Of a DNA stretch of 64,000 nt, positions 45,484 through 54,234 are shown one piece after another. The DNA comes from Mycolicibacterium sp. GF69 (lineage in GTDB: Bacteria > Actinomycetota > Actinomycetes > Mycobacteriales > Mycobacteriaceae). The translations under genes and the position numbers were made by a program. Under the pieces are notes generated by a model. That model made no database searches, was not told where the DNA came from, and worked only from the letters and a program-made list of their open reading frames with translations. Positions within the stretch are counted from its first letter, which is position 1. The number at the start of each line of letters is the position of its first letter. Where the stretch lies: the NCBI RefSeq assembly GCF_003284965.1, contig NZ_QMEW01000015.1:51754-115753 (forward strand), read 5' to 3'.

Positions 45484-47079
45484 TCACATCCGGAAGACGC
45501 CGAAGTTCGACGTCCCCTTGATCGGGCCATTGGCGATGGCGGACAGGCAGATTCCCAACACGGTGCGGGTGTCGCGGGGATCGATCACCCCGTCGTCGTA
45601 GAGGCGGCCCGACAGGAACATCGGCAGTGATTCGGCGTCGATCTGCGCCTCGACGGCGGCGCGCAGCGCAACATCGGCGTCCTCGTCGACCTGCTGACCG
45701 CGCGCTTCGGCGGCCGCCCGGCTGACGATCGACAGCACGCCGGCCAACTGCGTCCCACCCATCACCGCGGACTTGGCACTCGGCCAGGCGAACAGGAACC
45801 GCGGGTCGTAGGCGCGGCCGCACATCCCGTAGTGGCCGGCGCCGTAGGAGGCGCCGATCAGCAGCGACAGATGTGGCACGGTCGAGTTCGAGACCGCGTT
45901 GATCATCATCGAGCCGTGTTTGATCATGCCGCCTTCCTCGTATTTGCGGCCGACCATGTACCCGGTGGTGTTGTGCAGGAACAACAGTGGCGTGTCGGAG
46001 CGATTGGCCAACTGGATGAACTGGGTCGCCTTCTGCGACTCCTCGCTGAACAGCACGCCGCGGGCATTGGCCAGGATGCCGATCGGATACCCGTAGAGCC
46101 TCGCCCAACCGGTCACCAGCGAAGAACCGTACATCGGCTTGAACTCGTCGAATTCCGAACCGTCGACGACACGGGCGATCACGTCGCGCGGATCGAACGG
46201 GATGCGTAGGTCCGCGGGCACGATGCCCACCAGTTCTTCGGCGTCGTAAACCGGTTCTACGACGGGCGCGGGCGCCGGCCCCTGCTTGTGCCAGTTCAGC
46301 CGGGCCACGATGCGGCGTCCGATGCGGATCGCGTCGGGCTCGTCGAGCGCGAAGTAGTCGGCCAGACCCGAAGTGCGGGCGTGCATCTCGGCCCCACCGA
46401 GCGACTCGTCGTCGGCCTCCTCGCCGGTCGCCATCTTCACCAGCGGCGGACCGGCCAAGAACACTTTGGACCGTTCCTTGACCATCACGACGTGATCGGA
46501 CATGCCGGGGATGTATGCGCCGCCCGCGGTCGAGTTGCCGAACACCAGCGCGATGGTCGGGATGCCCGCCGCCGACAACCGCGTCAGGTCGCGGAACATC
46601 TGGCCACCTGGGATGAAGATCTCCTTCTGCGTCGGCAGGTCGGCGCCACCGGATTCGACCAGCGAGATCAGCGGTAGCCGGTTCTGCAGCGCAATCTGGT
46701 TGGCGCGCAGGATTTTCTTCAACGTCCACGGGTTGCTGGTGCCGCCCTTGACGGTCGGGTCGTTGGCGACGATCAGGCATTCGACGCCCTCGACAGCGCC
46801 GATTCCGGTGACCACGCTGGCGCCCACGGTGAAGTCGCTGCCCCACGCCGCGAGCGGGCTCAGCTCCAGAAACGGCGAGTCGGGATCGAGTAGCAGTTCG
46901 ATGCGCTCGCGGGCCGTCAGCTTGCCGCGGTCGTGGTGGCGCTGCACGTACTTGGCGCCGCCACCGGCCAGCGCCTTGGCGTGTTCGACCTCGAGTTCGG
47001 TCAGCTTTGCCGTCATCATGGCCGCGGCCTCGCCGTAGCCGGCTGAACGTGGGTCGATGGTCGAACGCAACGCCGTCAT
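45484..47079 (-). CDS. accD2: acyl-CoA carboxylase beta subunit (carboxyltransferase)
   Basis: This 531-residue carboxyltransferase of the methylcrotonyl/geranyl-CoA group has the acyl-CoA oxyanion region VFGNSTAGGAYIPGMSDHVV, the biotin-side FLHNTTGYMVGRKYEEGG with GMIKHG, and ASYGAGHYGMCGRAYDPRF. This Gly-rich Cys motif is typical of MCC/GCC rather than propionyl-CoA carboxylases. It forms the holoenzyme with AccA2. The ATG overlaps the fadE13 stop as ATGA. The length agrees with M. tuberculosis AccD2 (529). Confidence 0.95.
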   Translation of the reverse strand: MTALRSTIDPRSAGYGEAAAMMTAKLTELEVEHAKALAGGGAKYVQRHHDRGKLTARERIELLLDPDSPFLELSPLAAWGSDFTVGASVVTGIGAVEGVECLIVANDPTVKGGTSNPWTLKKILRANQIALQNRLPLISLVESGGADLPTQKEIFIPGGQMFRDLTRLSAAGIPTIALVFGNSTAGGAYIPGMSDHVVMVKERSKVFLAGPPLVKMATGEEADDESLGGAEMHARTSGLADYFALDEPDAIRIGRRIVARLNWHKQGPAPAPVVEPVYDAEELVGIVPADLRIPFDPRDVIARVVDGSEFDEFKPMYGSSLVTGWARLYGYPIGILANARGVLFSEESQKATQFIQLANRSDTPLLFLHNTTGYMVGRKYEEGGMIKHGSMMINAVSNSTVPHLSLLIGASYGAGHYGMCGRAYDPRFLFAWPSAKSAVMGGTQLAGVLSIVSRAAAEARGQQVDEDADVALRAAVEAQIDAESLPMFLSGRLYDDGVIDPRDTRTVLGICLSAIANGPIKGTSNFGVFRM

Positions 47080-48236
47080 GACTGATATCCCAACGTCTTG
47101 GCGGCCAGCGAGGTGAGGATCTCGGTTGTGCCGCCGCCGATTCCGAGGATGCGCATGTCGCGGTACTGACGTTCGACCTCGGACTCGGCCATGTAGCCCA
47201 TGCCGCCGAACAGCTGCACCGCCTGGTTGGCCACCCATTCGCCGGCCTCGACCGCGGTGTTCTTGGCGAAGCACACCTCGGCGATCAGGTTCGACTCGCC
47301 GGCCAGCTGCCGTTCGACGAGGTTTCGGGTGTAGACCCGAGCGACGTCGACGCGGCGCGCCATCTCGGCCAGCGTGTTCTGTACCTGTTGCCGCGAGATC
47401 AACGGCCGCCCGAACGTTTCCCGGTTGCGGCACCATTCGACGGCCAGGTCCAGGCAGCGTTGTGCGCTGGCGTAGGCCTGCGCGGCCAGGCCGACGCGTT
47501 CGGCGACGAACGCCCCGGCGATCTGCAGAAAACCGGTGTTCTCGCCGCCGACCAGGTTCGACGCGGGCACGCGCACGTCGGTGTAGGCCAGTTCGGCGGT
47601 GTCCGACGACCGCCAGCCCATCTTGTCGAGCTTGCGGGTCACTTGAAAGCCGGGTGTGTCTTTGTCCACCACGATCAACGAGACACCGGACGCCCCGGGT
47701 CCGCCGGTGCGTACCGCCGTCACGACATAGTCGGCGCGCACTCCCGACGTGATGTAGGTCTTGGCGCCGTTGACGATGTAGTACGGCCCGTCCGCGGCAG
47801 AAATGAGCTCGGCGCGCGTGGTCAGATGTCCGACGTCGGAGCCACCGCCCGGTTCGGTGATCGCCAGGCTGCCGATCTTCTCGCCGCGTAAGGTCGGCCG
47901 CACGTAGGTGTCGATCAACCGCTCGTCGCCGGAGGCGATCATGTGCGGCACCGAGATCCCGCAGGTGAACAGCGAGGCGTACACCCCGCCGGGGGTCCCC
48001 GCGTAGTGCATCTCCTCGCAGATCACCACCGCGTCTGCGCCGTCGCCGCCGCCCCCACCGACCGCCTCTGAAAACCCCGCGCCCAGCAAGCCGGCCTCAC
48101 CGGCCCGCAGGTGCAGGTCGCGCGGCAGTTCACCGCTGCGTTCCCACTCGTCGACATGGGGAAGCACCTCGCGATCGACGAACGTCCGCACGGTCTTGCG
48201 CAGTTGTTCGCGTTCGGGGGTGTGCCAAATGCTCAC
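47076..48236 (-). CDS. fadE13: acyl-CoA dehydrogenase (FadE13-like)
   Basis: This 386-residue acyl-CoA dehydrogenase has LAITEPGGGSDVGHLTT, YYIVNGAKTYITSG, the catalytic region QLFGGMGYMAESEVERQYRD and the terminal GGGTTEILTSL. In gene order it corresponds to the dehydrogenase that prepares the enoyl-CoA for carboxylation (AtuD/LiuA position). GTG 48236 overlaps the stop of the upstream AtuA-like gene as GTGA. Confidence 0.93.
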   Translation of the reverse strand: MSIWHTPEREQLRKTVRTFVDREVLPHVDEWERSGELPRDLHLRAGEAGLLGAGFSEAVGGGGGDGADAVVICEEMHYAGTPGGVYASLFTCGISVPHMIASGDERLIDTYVRPTLRGEKIGSLAITEPGGGSDVGHLTTRAELISAADGPYYIVNGAKTYITSGVRADYVVTAVRTGGPGASGVSLIVVDKDTPGFQVTRKLDKMGWRSSDTAELAYTDVRVPASNLVGGENTGFLQIAGAFVAERVGLAAQAYASAQRCLDLAVEWCRNRETFGRPLISRQQVQNTLAEMARRVDVARVYTRNLVERQLAGESNLIAEVCFAKNTAVEAGEWVANQAVQLFGGMGYMAESEVERQYRDMRILGIGGGTTEILTSLAAKTLGYQS

Positions 48237-50047
48237 GCCAACAGCTCCTCTGGGATATCGATGTGACGACTGCGTAGCCATTCGCCGATTGCCTTGGCCT
48301 GCGGGTCGAACCGGGCCTGGTAGGCGACACCCTCGCCGAGGATGCCCTCGATGACGAAGTTGACAGCCCGCAGGTTCGGCAGCAGATAGCGAGCGACGGG
48401 CAGATCCGTTGTCTCGGGCAGCAGTTCGCGTAGCTTCTCGATGGTCAACGTGTGCGCGAGCCAACGCCACTGCTGCTCGGTGCGTACCCAGACACCGACG
48501 TTCGCGCTGCCGCCCTTGTCGCCGCTGCGGGCACCGGCGATGCGTCCAAGCGGCGCGCGTACGGTCGCACCGAACGCAAGCGGCTCGGGCAGCGCGGACG
48601 GTGGCACGGGTGCCAGCTCCAGAGTGTCGGCGGCGGGCGGTATTTCGACACGGGAGCCGTCGGCGTGCACGGCGACGTGGGGCACTTCGTCGGCCGCGAC
48701 GAACGCCGGCCTGAACACGCCGTACACCTGCCCCTGCCCGGGCGGGCTGGTGGCGTGAAAACCTGGGTAGCTGGCCAATGCGAGTTCAACTGCAGCCGAG
48801 GAGAACTCGCGGCCCACCTTGGCGGGATCGGAGTCACGGACCACGCAGCGCAGCAGTGCGCTCGCCGTCTCCTCGGTGTCCGCGTCGGTGTGGTCGGTGC
48901 GCGCCAGCGTCCACTCGAGCTCGGCCGGCTTGACCGGTAGCGCGGTCTCGAGTTGGCGTCGCACCAACTCCGCCTTGGCCTCGATGTCAAGTCCGGTGAG
49001 CACCAACGTCATCTCGTTGCGGAAACCGCCGATGCTGTTGAGCGACACTTTGAGCGTCGGCGGGGGCGGCTCACCCCGTACTCCGCTGATCCGCACCCGG
49101 TCCGGCCCGTCGTCACAGAGCTCGATGCTGTCGACGCGCAGCGTCGCGTCGGGGTTGGCGTAGCGCGGCCCGGTGATCTCGTACAGCAGCTGGGCGGTGA
49201 CGGTGCCGACGGTGACCGCACCCCCGGTGCCCGGATGCTTGGTGATGACCGAAGACCCGTCCGCGGAGATCTCGGCGATTGGAAATCCGGGACAGGTCAG
49301 ATCGTCGAGTTCGGTGAAGAACGCATAGTTGCCACCGGTCGCCTGGGCACCGCACTCGATGACGTGACCCGCGGCGACGGCGCCGGCCAGCCGGTCGTAG
49401 TCGGCGCGGCCCCAGCCGTGGTGCGCCGCGGCCGGCCCGACGATCACCGACGCGTCGGTCACCCGGCCGGTCACCACCACGTCGGCGCCGGAGTTCAGAC
49501 AGTCGACGATGCCCCACGCGCCGAGATAGGCGTTGGCCGCAAGGACGGAGCCGGACCCTGAAGTCGCCGCCGGGGCGGCTCCGGACCCTGATGTCGCCGC
49601 CGGGGCGGCTCCGGACCCTGATGTCGCCGCCGGGGCGGCTCCGGTGCCTGTCGCCGCTCCGAACCCCAGCTCATCGGCGCGCGCCACCAGGTCGTCGCCC
49701 TCCACGTGCGCGACGTCGACCGTCAACCCCAACCGCTGCGCCAGGGCCCGTACCGCATCGGCTAACCCGGCCGGGTTGAGCCCGCCGGCGTTGGCGACGA
49801 TGCGCACTCCGCGGTCGAGCGCCAGCCCGAGACTCTCTTCGAGCTGGGTCAAAAACGTCTTGGCGTAGCCGCGGTCGGCTGACTTGGCGCGGTCGCGCGC
49901 CAGGATCAGCATGGTCAGCTCGGCGAGGTAGTCGCCGGTCAGGAAGTCGAGGTCGCCGCCGGTGAGCATCTCGCGCATCGCGGAGTGGCGGTCGCCGTAG
50001 AAACCCGAACAGTTGCCGATGCGGACCGCGCCACGAGCAGGACTCAC
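48233..50047 (-). CDS. AtuA-like (DUF1446) protein with repeat insertion
   Basis: This 604-residue protein is the first gene of the six-gene operon. It matches DUF1446/AtuA (terpene-utilisation) proteins: RIGNCSGFYGDRHSAMREMLTGG at the start, then VTGRVTDASVIVGPAAAHHGW and a C-terminal ferredoxin-like domain with AGARSGDKGGSANVGVWV. The biochemical role of AtuA is unknown. The M. tuberculosis homologue (Rv0976c) has about 560 residues. The extra length here includes a threefold 10-residue repeat (AAPAATSGSG) at about residues 136-166. GTG 50047 has AAGGGAG at ideal spacing and is preferred to the TTG at 50077. Confidence 0.87.
   Translation of the reverse strand: MSPARGAVRIGNCSGFYGDRHSAMREMLTGGDLDFLTGDYLAELTMLILARDRAKSADRGYAKTFLTQLEESLGLALDRGVRIVANAGGLNPAGLADAVRALAQRLGLTVDVAHVEGDDLVARADELGFGAATGTGAAPAATSGSGAAPAATSGSGAAPAATSGSGSVLAANAYLGAWGIVDCLNSGADVVVTGRVTDASVIVGPAAAHHGWGRADYDRLAGAVAAGHVIECGAQATGGNYAFFTELDDLTCPGFPIAEISADGSSVITKHPGTGGAVTVGTVTAQLLYEITGPRYANPDATLRVDSIELCDDGPDRVRISGVRGEPPPPTLKVSLNSIGGFRNEMTLVLTGLDIEAKAELVRRQLETALPVKPAELEWTLARTDHTDADTEETASALLRCVVRDSDPAKVGREFSSAAVELALASYPGFHATSPPGQGQVYGVFRPAFVAADEVPHVAVHADGSRVEIPPAADTLELAPVPPSALPEPLAFGATVRAPLGRIAGARSGDKGGSANVGVWVRTEQQWRWLAHTLTIEKLRELLPETTDLPVARYLLPNLRAVNFVIEGILGEGVAYQARFDPQAKAIGEWLRSRHIDIPEELLA
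49551..49640. repeat. in-frame 30-bp minisatellite, three units
   Basis: Three tandem 30-base copies at 49551, 49581 and 49611 (CCGGACCCTGATGTCGCCGC plus CGGGGCGGCT) are identical except for one base in the first unit. A degenerate fourth starts at 49641. Each unit encodes 10 residues of the AtuA-like protein, so copy-number change would keep the frame. Confidence 0.92.
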
Positions 50048-50076
50048 GCGGGCTCCCTTCGTCGCGGCCGCTACCA

Positions 50077-50090
50077 ACCAACCGGTAGGT
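50077..50090. promoter_or_regulatory. TetR-like operator candidate of the acyl-CoA operon
   Basis: ACCAACCGGTAGGT is an imperfect palindrome (12 of 14 positions symmetrical, centre CCGG), 30 bases upstream of the first gene of the six-gene operon. Palindromes of the form ACC-N-ACCGGT-N-GGT are common TetR/AcrR operator shapes. No regulator gene is adjacent to identify the protein. The remaining gap to rpmF shows no other clear signal. Confidence 0.45.
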
Positions 50091-50286
50091 TATCCGGTAC
50101 CTCCGGTCTCACGTCAACCATCGGCCCACCGAATTGCGTTGTTTGGAGGCTACGCAGGTCGTTGGCTATCCTGAAGAACACTTGCCGTCGCCGTGTATGC
50201 GCGCGGCGGTGGCCAGAACACCGGTTCGCCGCTTCATCGTTGTCGGCTCGCCGGCGTGACTTACCCCTCAAGAGGAGATCTCGACC

Positions 50287-50460
50287 ATGGCTGTGCCCAA
50301 GCGCAGAATGTCGCGTGCGAACACCCGTAGCCGGCGCGCGCAGTGGAAGGCCAAGCGCACCGAACTCGTGGGCGTCAACGTGGCCGGTCAGCACCACAAG
50401 GTGCCGCGACGGCTACTCAAGGCCGCCCGCCTCGGATTGATCGACCTCGACCGCCGCTAG
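50287..50460 (+). CDS. rpmF: 50S ribosomal protein L32 (zinc-free form)
   Basis: This 57-residue basic protein starts [20 protein letters not shown], the L32 signature, with AGAGGAGA as ribosome site. It lacks the four cysteines of the zinc ribbon seen in many bacterial L32 proteins. The region that would hold them reads [16 protein letters not shown]. It is therefore the cysteine-free (C-minus) type, as in M. tuberculosis RpmF. A perfect hairpin follows 17 bases after the stop. Confidence 0.95.
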   Translation: MAVPKRRMSRANTRSRRAQWKAKRTELVGVNVAGQHHKVPRRLLKAARLGLIDLDRR

Positions 50461-50477
50461 CGCCCGGACGCGATGTC

Positions 50478-50500
50478 GCCGTCGGAGCGGCTCCGACGGC
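50478..50500 (+). terminator. rpmF hairpin terminator
   Basis: The perfect 10-bp arms GCCGTCGGAG and CTCCGACGGC enclose a 3-base loop, 17 bases downstream of the rpmF stop and immediately upstream of the MprA-type repeats. Confidence 0.7.
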
Positions 50501-50504
50501 GCGC

Positions 50505-50522
50505 CTCTCAGGTCACTCTCAG
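50505..50522 (+). promoter_or_regulatory. MprA-box-like direct repeat
   Basis: CTCTCAG occurs twice at an 11-base period (50505-50511 and 50516-50522), 17 bases before the mprA start. MprA is known to bind direct repeats of about 8 bases upstream of its own operon, so this is the natural autoregulatory site. Confidence 0.65.
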
Positions 50523-50538
50523 ATAGGGGGTTGACACT

Positions 50539-51231
50539 GTGGCTGTGCGCATACTTGTCGTCGACGATGATCGCGCGGTGCGCGAGTCGCTGCGCCGTTC
50601 GCTTTCTTTCAACGGCTACTCCGTCGAACTCGCCGAGGACGGTCTCGAGGCACTGAACCGGATCGCCAGCGATCGACCCGACGCCCTGGTCCTCGATGTG
50701 ATGATGCCGCGGCTGGACGGCCTCGAGGTGTGCCGTCAGCTGCGCAGCACCGGTGACGACCTGCCGATCCTGGTGCTGACGGCGCGGGACTCCGTCTCCG
50801 AGCGGGTGGCCGGACTGGATGCCGGTGCCGACGACTACCTGCCCAAGCCGTTCGCCCTCGAAGAGCTGTTGGCCCGTATGCGTGCGCTGCTGCGCCGCAC
50901 CGGTCCCGACGACGGCGCCGAGTCCGCCGCGATGACGTTCTCCGATCTGTCGCTCGACCCCGTCACCCGTGAGGTCACCCGCGGCGGACGTCAGATCAGC
51001 CTGACGCGCACCGAGTTCGCGCTGCTCGAGATGCTCATCGCCAACCCGCGCCGAGTGCTGACGCGCAGTCGCATCCTCGAAGAGGTGTGGGGATTCGACT
51101 TCCCCACGTCCGGCAACGCCCTCGAGGTGTACGTCGGTTACCTGCGCCGCAAGACCGAGGCCGAAGGAGAGCCGCGACTGATCCACACCGTGCGCGGGGT
51201 GGGTTACGTGCTGCGCGAAACGCCTCCGTGA
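50539..51231 (+). CDS. mprA: envelope-stress response regulator MprA
   Basis: This 230-residue OmpR/PhoB-type regulator has a receiver with phospho-acceptor Asp53 in LDVMMP, acidic pocket VDDD and Lys in [20 protein letters not shown]. The C-terminal winged helix has [22 protein letters not shown] and a recognition region ending [12 protein letters not shown]. In mycobacteria MprA with MprB responds to membrane stress and controls sigE, pepD and persistence genes. The length is identical to M. tuberculosis MprA. The start is GTG 50539, and the stop overlaps mprB by 1 base. Confidence 0.96.
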   Translation: MAVRILVVDDDRAVRESLRRSLSFNGYSVELAEDGLEALNRIASDRPDALVLDVMMPRLDGLEVCRQLRSTGDDLPILVLTARDSVSERVAGLDAGADDYLPKPFALEELLARMRALLRRTGPDDGAESAAMTFSDLSLDPVTREVTRGGRQISLTRTEFALLEMLIANPRRVLTRSRILEEVWGFDFPTSGNALEVYVGYLRRKTEAEGEPRLIHTVRGVGYVLRETPP

Positions 51232-52700
51232 TGACTGCACCGAGTTACGGGTCTGTGCCGCAACCCGATCCGCTTCCTCCGCCGTCGAGAACCAGTTCGG
51301 TGTCCCTGCGCTGGCGCGTGATGCTATTGGCGATGTCGATGGTGGCGATGGTGGTGGTCCTGATGGCCGTGGCCGTCTGGGCGGTCGTGTCGCGCGCGCT
51401 GTACGACGACGTCGACAACCAACTACGCAGCCGGGCCCGCCTGCTCATCGAGAGCGGGTCGCTACAGGCCGATCCGAGCAAGGCGATCGAAGGCACCGCG
51501 TACTCGGACGTCAACGCGATGCTGGTGATCCCGGGCCGTGCCATTTTCACGGCCAACCAGCAGGGGGAGACGCTGCCACTGGGCGAGCCCGAGAAAGCCG
51601 TGCTGCGCGGGGACCTGATCATGTCGCTGCGCACGGCCAACCACCAGCGGGTGCTGGCGATGCATCTGTCGAACGACAGTTCCCTGCTGATCTCCAAGAG
51701 CATGGCGCCCACCGCTCAGTTGCTTCGACGGTTGAGCACGGTGCTGATCATCGTGGGAGGAATCGGTGTCGCGGTCGCCGCCATCGCTGGTGGCGCCGTC
51801 GCGCGCGCAGGCCTGCGGCCAGTGGCGCGGCTGACCCAGGCCGCAGAACGGGTTGCGCGCACCGATGACCTGCGGCCCATTCCGGTGTTCGGCAGCGACG
51901 AACTCGCCCGCCTCACCGAGGCCTTCAACATGATGTTGCGCGCCCTGGCCGAGTCGCGGGAACGCCAGGCCCGCCTGGTCACCGATGCCGGCCACGAGCT
52001 GCGCACACCGCTGACGTCGCTGCGCACCAACGTCGAACTGCTCATGGCGTCGATGGCTCCTGGTGCCCCGCGGTTGCCGGAGCACGAGATGGCGGAGCTG
52101 CGCGCCGACGTGATCGCCCAGATCGAGGAATTGTCGACGTTGGTCGGCGACCTGGTCGACCTGACGCGAGACGACGCCGGCGTCACCGTGCACGAGTCGG
52201 TCGACGTCGCCGAGATCGTGGACCGGTCGCTGGAACGAGTTCGCCGCCGCCGCAACGACATCGAGTTCGAGGCGGCGACCACACCATGGCTGGTCTACGG
52301 TGACGAGGCCGGGCTGGGGCGCGCCGTGCTCAACCTGCTCGACAATGCCGCGAAGTGGAGCCCCCAGGGCGGTCTGGTCACCGTGCGGCTGCACCAGATC
52401 GATCCGATGCACGCCGAGTTGGTCGTCTCCGACTACGGACCGGGGATCCCGCCGCCGGAACGGGCACTGGTTTTCGACCGGTTCTACCGGTCGACGACGG
52501 CCCGGTCGATGTCGGGCTCGGGGCTCGGGTTGGCGATTGTGAAACAGGTGGTGCTCAAACACGGCGGTTCGTTGCGGATTGAGGACACCGTGCCCGGTGG
52601 GCAGCCACCGGGCACCTCGATGCACGTTGTGTTGCCGGGGCGGCCCGCGGCCGAGCACCCCACCGAGTGGGTCGTTCCCCGACACGCCCCCGTCGAGTAG
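51231..52700 (+). CDS. mprB: envelope-stress sensor histidine kinase MprB
   Basis: This 489-residue sensor has a first membrane span at about 28-50, an extracytoplasmic sensor of about 120 residues, and a second span near 165-185. The HAMP segment (LRPVARLTQAAERVARTDD) leads to the dimerisation helix with phospho-accepting His255 in AGHELRTPL. An HATPase has N-box NLLDNAAKWSP, DYGPGIP, and GSGLGLAIVKQVVLKHGG. It phosphorylates MprA. ATG 51231 shares its first base with the mprA stop. Confidence 0.96.
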   Translation: MTAPSYGSVPQPDPLPPPSRTSSVSLRWRVMLLAMSMVAMVVVLMAVAVWAVVSRALYDDVDNQLRSRARLLIESGSLQADPSKAIEGTAYSDVNAMLVIPGRAIFTANQQGETLPLGEPEKAVLRGDLIMSLRTANHQRVLAMHLSNDSSLLISKSMAPTAQLLRRLSTVLIIVGGIGVAVAAIAGGAVARAGLRPVARLTQAAERVARTDDLRPIPVFGSDELARLTEAFNMMLRALAESRERQARLVTDAGHELRTPLTSLRTNVELLMASMAPGAPRLPEHEMAELRADVIAQIEELSTLVGDLVDLTRDDAGVTVHESVDVAEIVDRSLERVRRRRNDIEFEAATTPWLVYGDEAGLGRAVLNLLDNAAKWSPQGGLVTVRLHQIDPMHAELVVSDYGPGIPPPERALVFDRFYRSTTARSMSGSGLGLAIVKQVVLKHGGSLRIEDTVPGGQPPGTSMHVVLPGRPAAEHPTEWVVPRHAPVE

Positions 52701-52884
52701 TCCCACAGCGGGGCCCTTTCGACGATGATTGGCAGCGGCGGTAACGGGGGAACGAAGTTGGGTATGTCCCGAACGTTCTCTAAGTGGATTCTCAGCCCGG
52801 CTGGGCACTGTTGACCATGCGTCCGACGTTGAGCACATGACAGGAACCGGAAGACCGGAACAGAACAGGAAGAGCCCGAGCGAC

Positions 52885-54234
52885 ATGACGAACCACCCGA
52901 GGTACTCGCCGCCGCCCCCGCCGCCCGGCCGCCGACAGATCGGTCGTGAGCACGTGGTGCCCGGCTACCCTGGTGGCGCCCCGCGCCCCGGCCCATACCA
53001 GCAGCAGCCCTACGACTGGCGTTATGCGACCCAGCAGCAGGTGGCTCAGCAGCAGCAGTTCCGTGCGCCCTACGACCCCTATCGCGGCGCACCGCAGCCC
53101 CCGTCCGGGCAGCCATCCCAAAGGCGTTCCCGCGCAGGCGCATTGACGGCTGGTGCGTTGGCCATCGCGGTGGTCTCCGCCGGGATCGGCGGCGGAGTGG
53201 CGCTGCTGGCGCAGCCCGACCACCAGACGGCGTCTTCGTCGATCAACGGAGCCGCACCCAGTGTGCCCGCCGCCAGCCTGCCCGCGGGCTCCGTCGAACA
53301 GGTCGCCGCGAAGGTGGTGCCCAGCGTCGTCAAGCTCGAGACCGACATGGGGCGAGCCTCCGAAGAGGGGTCGGGAGTGATCCTGTCGTCCGACGGGCTG
53401 ATCCTGACCAACAACCACGTCGTGTCCGCCGCTCAGAACGGTCCCGCGGGCCCGGGCGCAGGCCCCGCCGGAAAGACCAAGGTGACCTTCTCCAACGGCC
53501 GAACCGCCCCGTTCACCGTGGTTGGCACGGATCCGAGCAGCGACATCGCCGTCGTCCGAGCTCAGGGCGTTTCGGACCTGCCCCCCATCACGGTCGGTTC
53601 GTCCTCCGACCTGCAGGTCGGTCAGGACGTCGTCGCAATCGGTTCACCGCTGGGCCTGGAGGGCACGGTGACCACCGGCATCATCAGCGCACTGAACCGG
53701 CCGGTGGCCGCCAGCGGTGATGCCCGCAACCAGAACACTGTGCTCGACGCGATCCAGACCGACGCCGCAATCAACCCCGGCAACTCCGGGGGTGCGCTCG
53801 TCAACATGAACGGTGAACTGATCGGCATCAACTCCGCGATCGCCACGTTGGGCGCCGACGCCGGGCCTGCGGCACAGAGCGGTTCGATCGGGCTGGGCTT
53901 CGCGATCCCGGTCGACCAGGCCAAGCGGATCGCCGACGAGCTGATCAAGAACGGCACCGCGGCGCACGCCTCGCTGGGGGTGCAGGTGGGCAACGACGCC
54001 TCCGTCGACGGCGCTCGGATCGTCGAGGTGACCGACGGCGGCGCGGCCGCAGCGGCAGGGCTGCCGAGCGGGGTCGTGGTGACGAAGGTCGACGACCGGG
54101 TCATCGGCAGTGCCGACGCGCTGGTCGCGGCGATCCGGTCCAGAGCGCCGGGCGACAAGGTGACGCTGTCTTACCTCGACCCGTCGGGTAAGTCGCAATC
54201 GGTACAGGTCACGCTCGGTAGGGCCGCGCAGTGA
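52885..54234 (+). CDS. pepD: HtrA-like serine protease PepD
   Basis: This 449-residue protein has a cytoplasmic Pro/Gln-rich head (1-85) and one membrane anchor at about 88-110. The trypsin-like domain has catalytic His178 (NNHVV), Asp220 (SDIAVV) and Ser301 (GNSGGAL), and a C-terminal PDZ domain spans about 350-445. It degrades or refolds damaged envelope proteins and in M. tuberculosis feeds back on MprAB and SigE. ATG 52885 has AGGAAGAG. An in-frame ATG at 52837 is the alternative. GGGAAC at 52748 with CGTT at 52774 looks SigE-like, but the 20-base spacing is long. Confidence 0.95.
   Translation: MTNHPRYSPPPPPPGRRQIGREHVVPGYPGGAPRPGPYQQQPYDWRYATQQQVAQQQQFRAPYDPYRGAPQPPSGQPSQRRSRAGALTAGALAIAVVSAGIGGGVALLAQPDHQTASSSINGAAPSVPAASLPAGSVEQVAAKVVPSVVKLETDMGRASEEGSGVILSSDGLILTNNHVVSAAQNGPAGPGAGPAGKTKVTFSNGRTAPFTVVGTDPSSDIAVVRAQGVSDLPPITVGSSSDLQVGQDVVAIGSPLGLEGTVTTGIISALNRPVAASGDARNQNTVLDAIQTDAAINPGNSGGALVNMNGELIGINSAIATLGADAGPAAQSGSIGLGFAIPVDQAKRIADELIKNGTAAHASLGVQVGNDASVDGARIVEVTDGGAAAAAGLPSGVVVTKVDDRVIGSADALVAAIRSRAPGDKVTLSYLDPSGKSQSVQVTLGRAAQ

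Noticed and set aside
49533..49868. Plus-strand frame with PDPDVAAGA repeats
   Set aside because: It is the antisense reading of the 30-bp minisatellite in the AtuA-like gene.
52748..52777. SigE promoter for pepD (GGGAAC ... CGTT)
   Set aside because: The 20-base spacing is longer than the usual extracytoplasmic-sigma spacing, so it was not listed as a feature.
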